Source: Paramecium sonneborni
Lineage: Eukaryota > Ciliophora > Oligohymenophorea > Peniculida > Parameciidae
Reading direction: 5' to 3'
Length of the DNA stretch: 11,988 nucleotides
Assembly (NCBI GenBank): GCA_905182985.1
Contig: CAJJDN010000055.1
Location: forward strand, 1-11,988
Part shown: piece by piece, positions 9,861 to 11,988 of the stretch
Layout of the letters: each line of letters opens with the position of its first letter
Position numbering within the stretch: position 1 is the stretch's first letter
Position numbers and translations under genes: made by a program
Notes under the pieces: generated by a model
What the model saw: the letters and a program-made list of their open reading frames with translations, nothing else
Database searches by the model: none
Told to the model about the DNA's origin: nothing

Positions 9861-10502
9861 AATATTTTGAAAATATCGAAAATTTTTATCTTTTTATGAA
9901 ATTATTGCCAGTTGGAATAGTTTCATTAAAGAATTAGTTTATATCTAAAGTACTTGTATTTAATTTATAAGATCCTTTTGCCAAATTCGAGAGTCAAAAA
10001 TTAATTATTTAAATTACTTGCCAAATAATTTTATGAATTTAATTTATTTTTGGTAATATATAAGAATTAACAGAATTAACTGGAAAAGAAATGGCACAAC
10101 TATTTTAAAATAAAACATAATTAATTCATTCCCTCAATATAATTAAGATGGTGAGTTTCTTACGTTTGCAGAGAATTGAACAAATTTAAAAGGAGAATAA
10201 GAACTAAATTTTGTAGTTTTCAAAATACGATTTAATTCTTCTATCTGAAACATAAATTTTGTCTGTTAATTTTGATAAATAAATTTTAGTTGTTTTATCA
10301 TATTTGAAAAATCTCTATTTTACTTTATCATTCATCCTAAACTGTAATTCTCTTATATATTTGCAATTCTCAAATTATTATATTAAAAGTTTTATAGTCC
10401 TCCTAATCTCTTAGTTTTTCCATTTCTTTTATTCATTAATTTTAATACACATTGAAATTAATTATTAAGAATTTTGATTTTAGAGGATAATTGATTAGTT
10501 GA
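9861..10502. other. ambiguous coding-like stretch, both strands partly open
   Basis: No gene can be fixed here. On the minus strand, 10617-10126 is open for 163 codons (ATG near 10585, peptide with KKWKNQEIRRTIKLL and ELQFRMNDKVK), without clear codon periodicity. A minus ATG at 10118-10116 begins a hydrophobic stretch (MFYFKIVVPFLFQLILLILI) that could be the eroded signal peptide of the Cys-rich relic. On the + strand, 10120-10170 encodes FPQYNQDGEFLTFAEN, which resembles the D-x-DGD-x-LT-[YF] core of cadherin-like repeats, ending at TGA. Plus 10037-10485 is also open. With TGA as the only stop, frames of this length arise by chance. Confidence 0.3.
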
Positions 10503-11493
10503 TTTAAAATCCAGATAATGCAAGTGGCAAATTAATCAAATTAACCTATCGTATATTTTAATTTAAAAATTGACACCAAAATAACATTTTTTACAATTTC
10601 TAATTCCAATAGATCGTTCAACACAGGCTTGAAAATACAGCAATACCTATTATGCATTAATTTTTTTATAATCTATTAATAAGCTAAAGGATTTGATATA
10701 TAATTCGAACAGCGAGGCATGAAAGAATATTTTGAAAAGATAAATTTAATGAAGCCAATATATGATATATTAATGACTCAAACATATTAAATTTAAAATG
10801 ATTTTAAAGTGTATTTTGTTCTAATTAATAGCAACATTAATCTAAATAAATTATAGAACTAAACTAATAAATACTCATTCTATTTTAGAATTCATAAAAA
10901 GATTTTATTAGATCAAAACCGAAAATGAGATAAAGAAATTACTAAAATAATATCTTTTTTTATAGTTAATTATTATAAATGAAGTTTTATTTTTATAATT
11001 TTGCTGAATAAATTTCAATCAAAGAAAATTTAAAATAGTAGGGAAATTAATATTGAACTATCCTGCACTATTTTTGGATTAAACATTGAATGAATATTGT
11101 CCAATTCAACAACTAGCATCTGGCTCATAAGCAAGTTATAAGTGGGAATAATTCTGATAACCATTTGGTGTTTCACTCAAAAATACAAAAAACAAATCAA
11201 AATAAAGTATATTTTGATTTCATCAAACAACATTATCTTCTGACATCTAGTTGGTTAAATTAAATCCAGATATTATCAACTTATATAAGAATAAAGAGGT
11301 AATTATAATTTAATTTTAGATTAAAAATTTGATAAATACCATTCATCTTCAAATGTTGCTTTAAGATCCTGTAGTATTTTAAGAATCTTTTGAAATAGAA
11401 TTACTGAAGGTTGTGAAAGGAATATTAGGTCCGATGGATTTTAATGTTCATAACCGATTTATTGGTTGGAAAAAACTTAAGAAAATACATTGA
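10503..11493 (+). pseudogene. unrecognised coding remnant, frame-interrupted
   Basis: The + strand shows coding character (G-rich first codon positions, many D/E/G/V codons) in several blocks. Block 1, frame 0, 10503-10928, follows a TGA at 10500-10502 and has KGFDIQFEQRGMKEYFEKIN and FKVYFVLINSN. Block 2, frame 1, about 11008-11157, has LNYPALFLDQTLNEYCPIQQ and ends at TGA 11155-11157. Another block near 11148-11300 in a different frame has NHLVFHSKIQKTNQNKVYFDF. Block 3, frame 1, 11218-11493, has DPVVFQESFEIELLKVVKG and GPMDFNVHNRFIGWKKL, and ends at TGA 11491-11493, a plausible natural stop. I recognise no family. It may be a decayed gene, or a live gene whose introns or excised elements I cannot define. 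A start at ATG 10798 (MILKCILFQLIATLIQINY, signal-like) is an alternative. Confidence 0.4.
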
Positions 11494-11699
11494 AATGAAG
11501 TTAAAAACAATTCCATAAACTTACAAATACTAGATTGAAGCAAAGATACCTGTTCTATAATGCAATATGTTACTACAATATACATTTGTATCATGTTATA
11601 TCTCAAAAAGATAAATATAGATATAAATTAAACAAAAATACTATCAAAATTCAAAATCAAATTTTCAAAAATAAAATACTATTTTGACAATTCACAGAA

Positions 11700-11988
11700 A
11701 TGATACTTAAATCTAATATAATAAAATCACTTTTTGTATTGACTTATGTATTATCTGCTAAAAACTTACTTGTATGCCCATTATATCATTTTATTAAGAC
11801 TCTTTAATCAAAAAGATGATCATATTAATAAAAACTTATGATGCTTATGAATGGATCAATGGAGATGGAAATACAACAATATATGATCCAACATATTAAA
11901 AAGTTAGATTTAATTATTTAAATTTAGGAGTCATTCAGATTCAGAATCAGTAATTTAATTAATTAATATAATAATATTGTTTAGATAC
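11700..11988 (+). CDS. start of a putative secreted/membrane protein gene (3' truncated by window)
   Basis: ATG 11700 opens frame 0 with a typical signal peptide (MILKSNIIKSLFVLTYVLSA). This frame closes at TGA 11817-11819. From about 11816 frame 2 shows clear coding character to the window end: KTYDAYEWINGDGNTTIYDP, then VRFNYLNLGVIQIQ. Joining the two needs removal of 3n+2 bases. A GT at 11772 with AG at 11814-11815 (44 nt) would do this, but the ends (GTATGC...AAAAG) are not a strong consensus; a frameshift is equally possible. The function is not recognised; the signal peptide suggests a secretory-pathway product. The 206 bases between 11493 and this ATG carry no supported feature. Confidence 0.5.
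11772..11815 (+). other. candidate 44-nt intron joining signal peptide and downstream frame
   Basis: GT at 11772 falls on a codon boundary after SAKNLL, and AG ends at 11815, just before an ATG in the downstream coding frame. The length (3n+2) is exactly what is needed to connect frame 0 to frame 2. The splice sites are weak and there is no independent support. Confidence 0.3.

Noticed and set aside
9700..10036. Long open plus frame opposite the start of the Cys-rich relic
   Set aside because: It is open only because TAA/TAG are sense; no motif, no clear start, and minus-strand cysteine motifs occur in part of it.
10926..11217. TGA read as Trp, to bridge the in-frame TGAs in the right-hand blocks
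   Set aside because: The 1,363-codon intact gene uses no internal TGA and ends in one; frame changes in the same blocks point to decay or introns instead.
1..11988. tRNA, rRNA, CRISPR arrays, bacterial operon signals
   Set aside because: No cloverleaf, rRNA-like or regularly spaced repeat sequence was seen; the genetic code and gene structure are eukaryotic.

Overview
The window looks like nuclear DNA of a ciliate. It is roughly 80% A+T. One reading frame runs 1,363 codons (407-4498), is full of in-frame TAA and TAG, and has no TGA until its end. That fits the ciliate nuclear code (TAA/TAG = Gln, TGA = only stop); read with the standard code there is almost nothing. The AT-richness, the Gln/Asn-rich proteins and the Cys-rich surface-protein remnant suggest an oligohymenophorean (Paramecium/Tetrahymena/Ichthyophthirius-like), but the species cannot be named from the sequence. 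All translations below use this code.

Layout: (a) 1-406, possibly the very end of an upstream gene, then AT-rich intergenic DNA. (b) 407-4498 (+), one large intact gene for a predicted single-pass surface glycoprotein: short hydrophobic N-terminus, long Asn-rich ectodomain with about forty N-glycosylation sequons, one C-terminal membrane helix, 20-residue tail. (c) 4702 is a single N. The 1,372 bases after it (4703-6074) repeat the 1,372 before it (3330-4701) with no difference that I can see. This looks like two overlapping contigs joined without merging, so the real locus probably runs from 4701 straight to 6075. (d) 6121 to about 7065 (+), a decayed Tc1/mariner-type DDE transposase spread over several frames. 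(e) About 8070 to 7430 (-), a decayed Ty1/copia-type polyprotein fragment (protease end, GAG-pre-integrase, integrase core) in the correct order. (f) About 9860 to 8489 (-), a frameshifted relic of a Cys-rich (CxDGN-repeat) membrane protein. (g) About 10020 to 11493, unrecognised coding-like fragments, mainly on the + strand, broken by frame changes and TGA codons. (h) 11700 to the end (+), the start of another probable secreted or membrane protein, truncated by the window edge and needing one frame change, possibly an intron.

The left third is thus a normal intact gene. The rest is a graveyard of two transposon classes and at least one surface-protein gene, which is what germline-limited or subtelomeric ciliate DNA would look like. 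The transposon and Cys-rich calls rest on motif order and spacing read by eye; no database search was possible. Where three frames are all fairly open (only TGA stops), open frames alone are weak evidence, and confidence was lowered accordingly.
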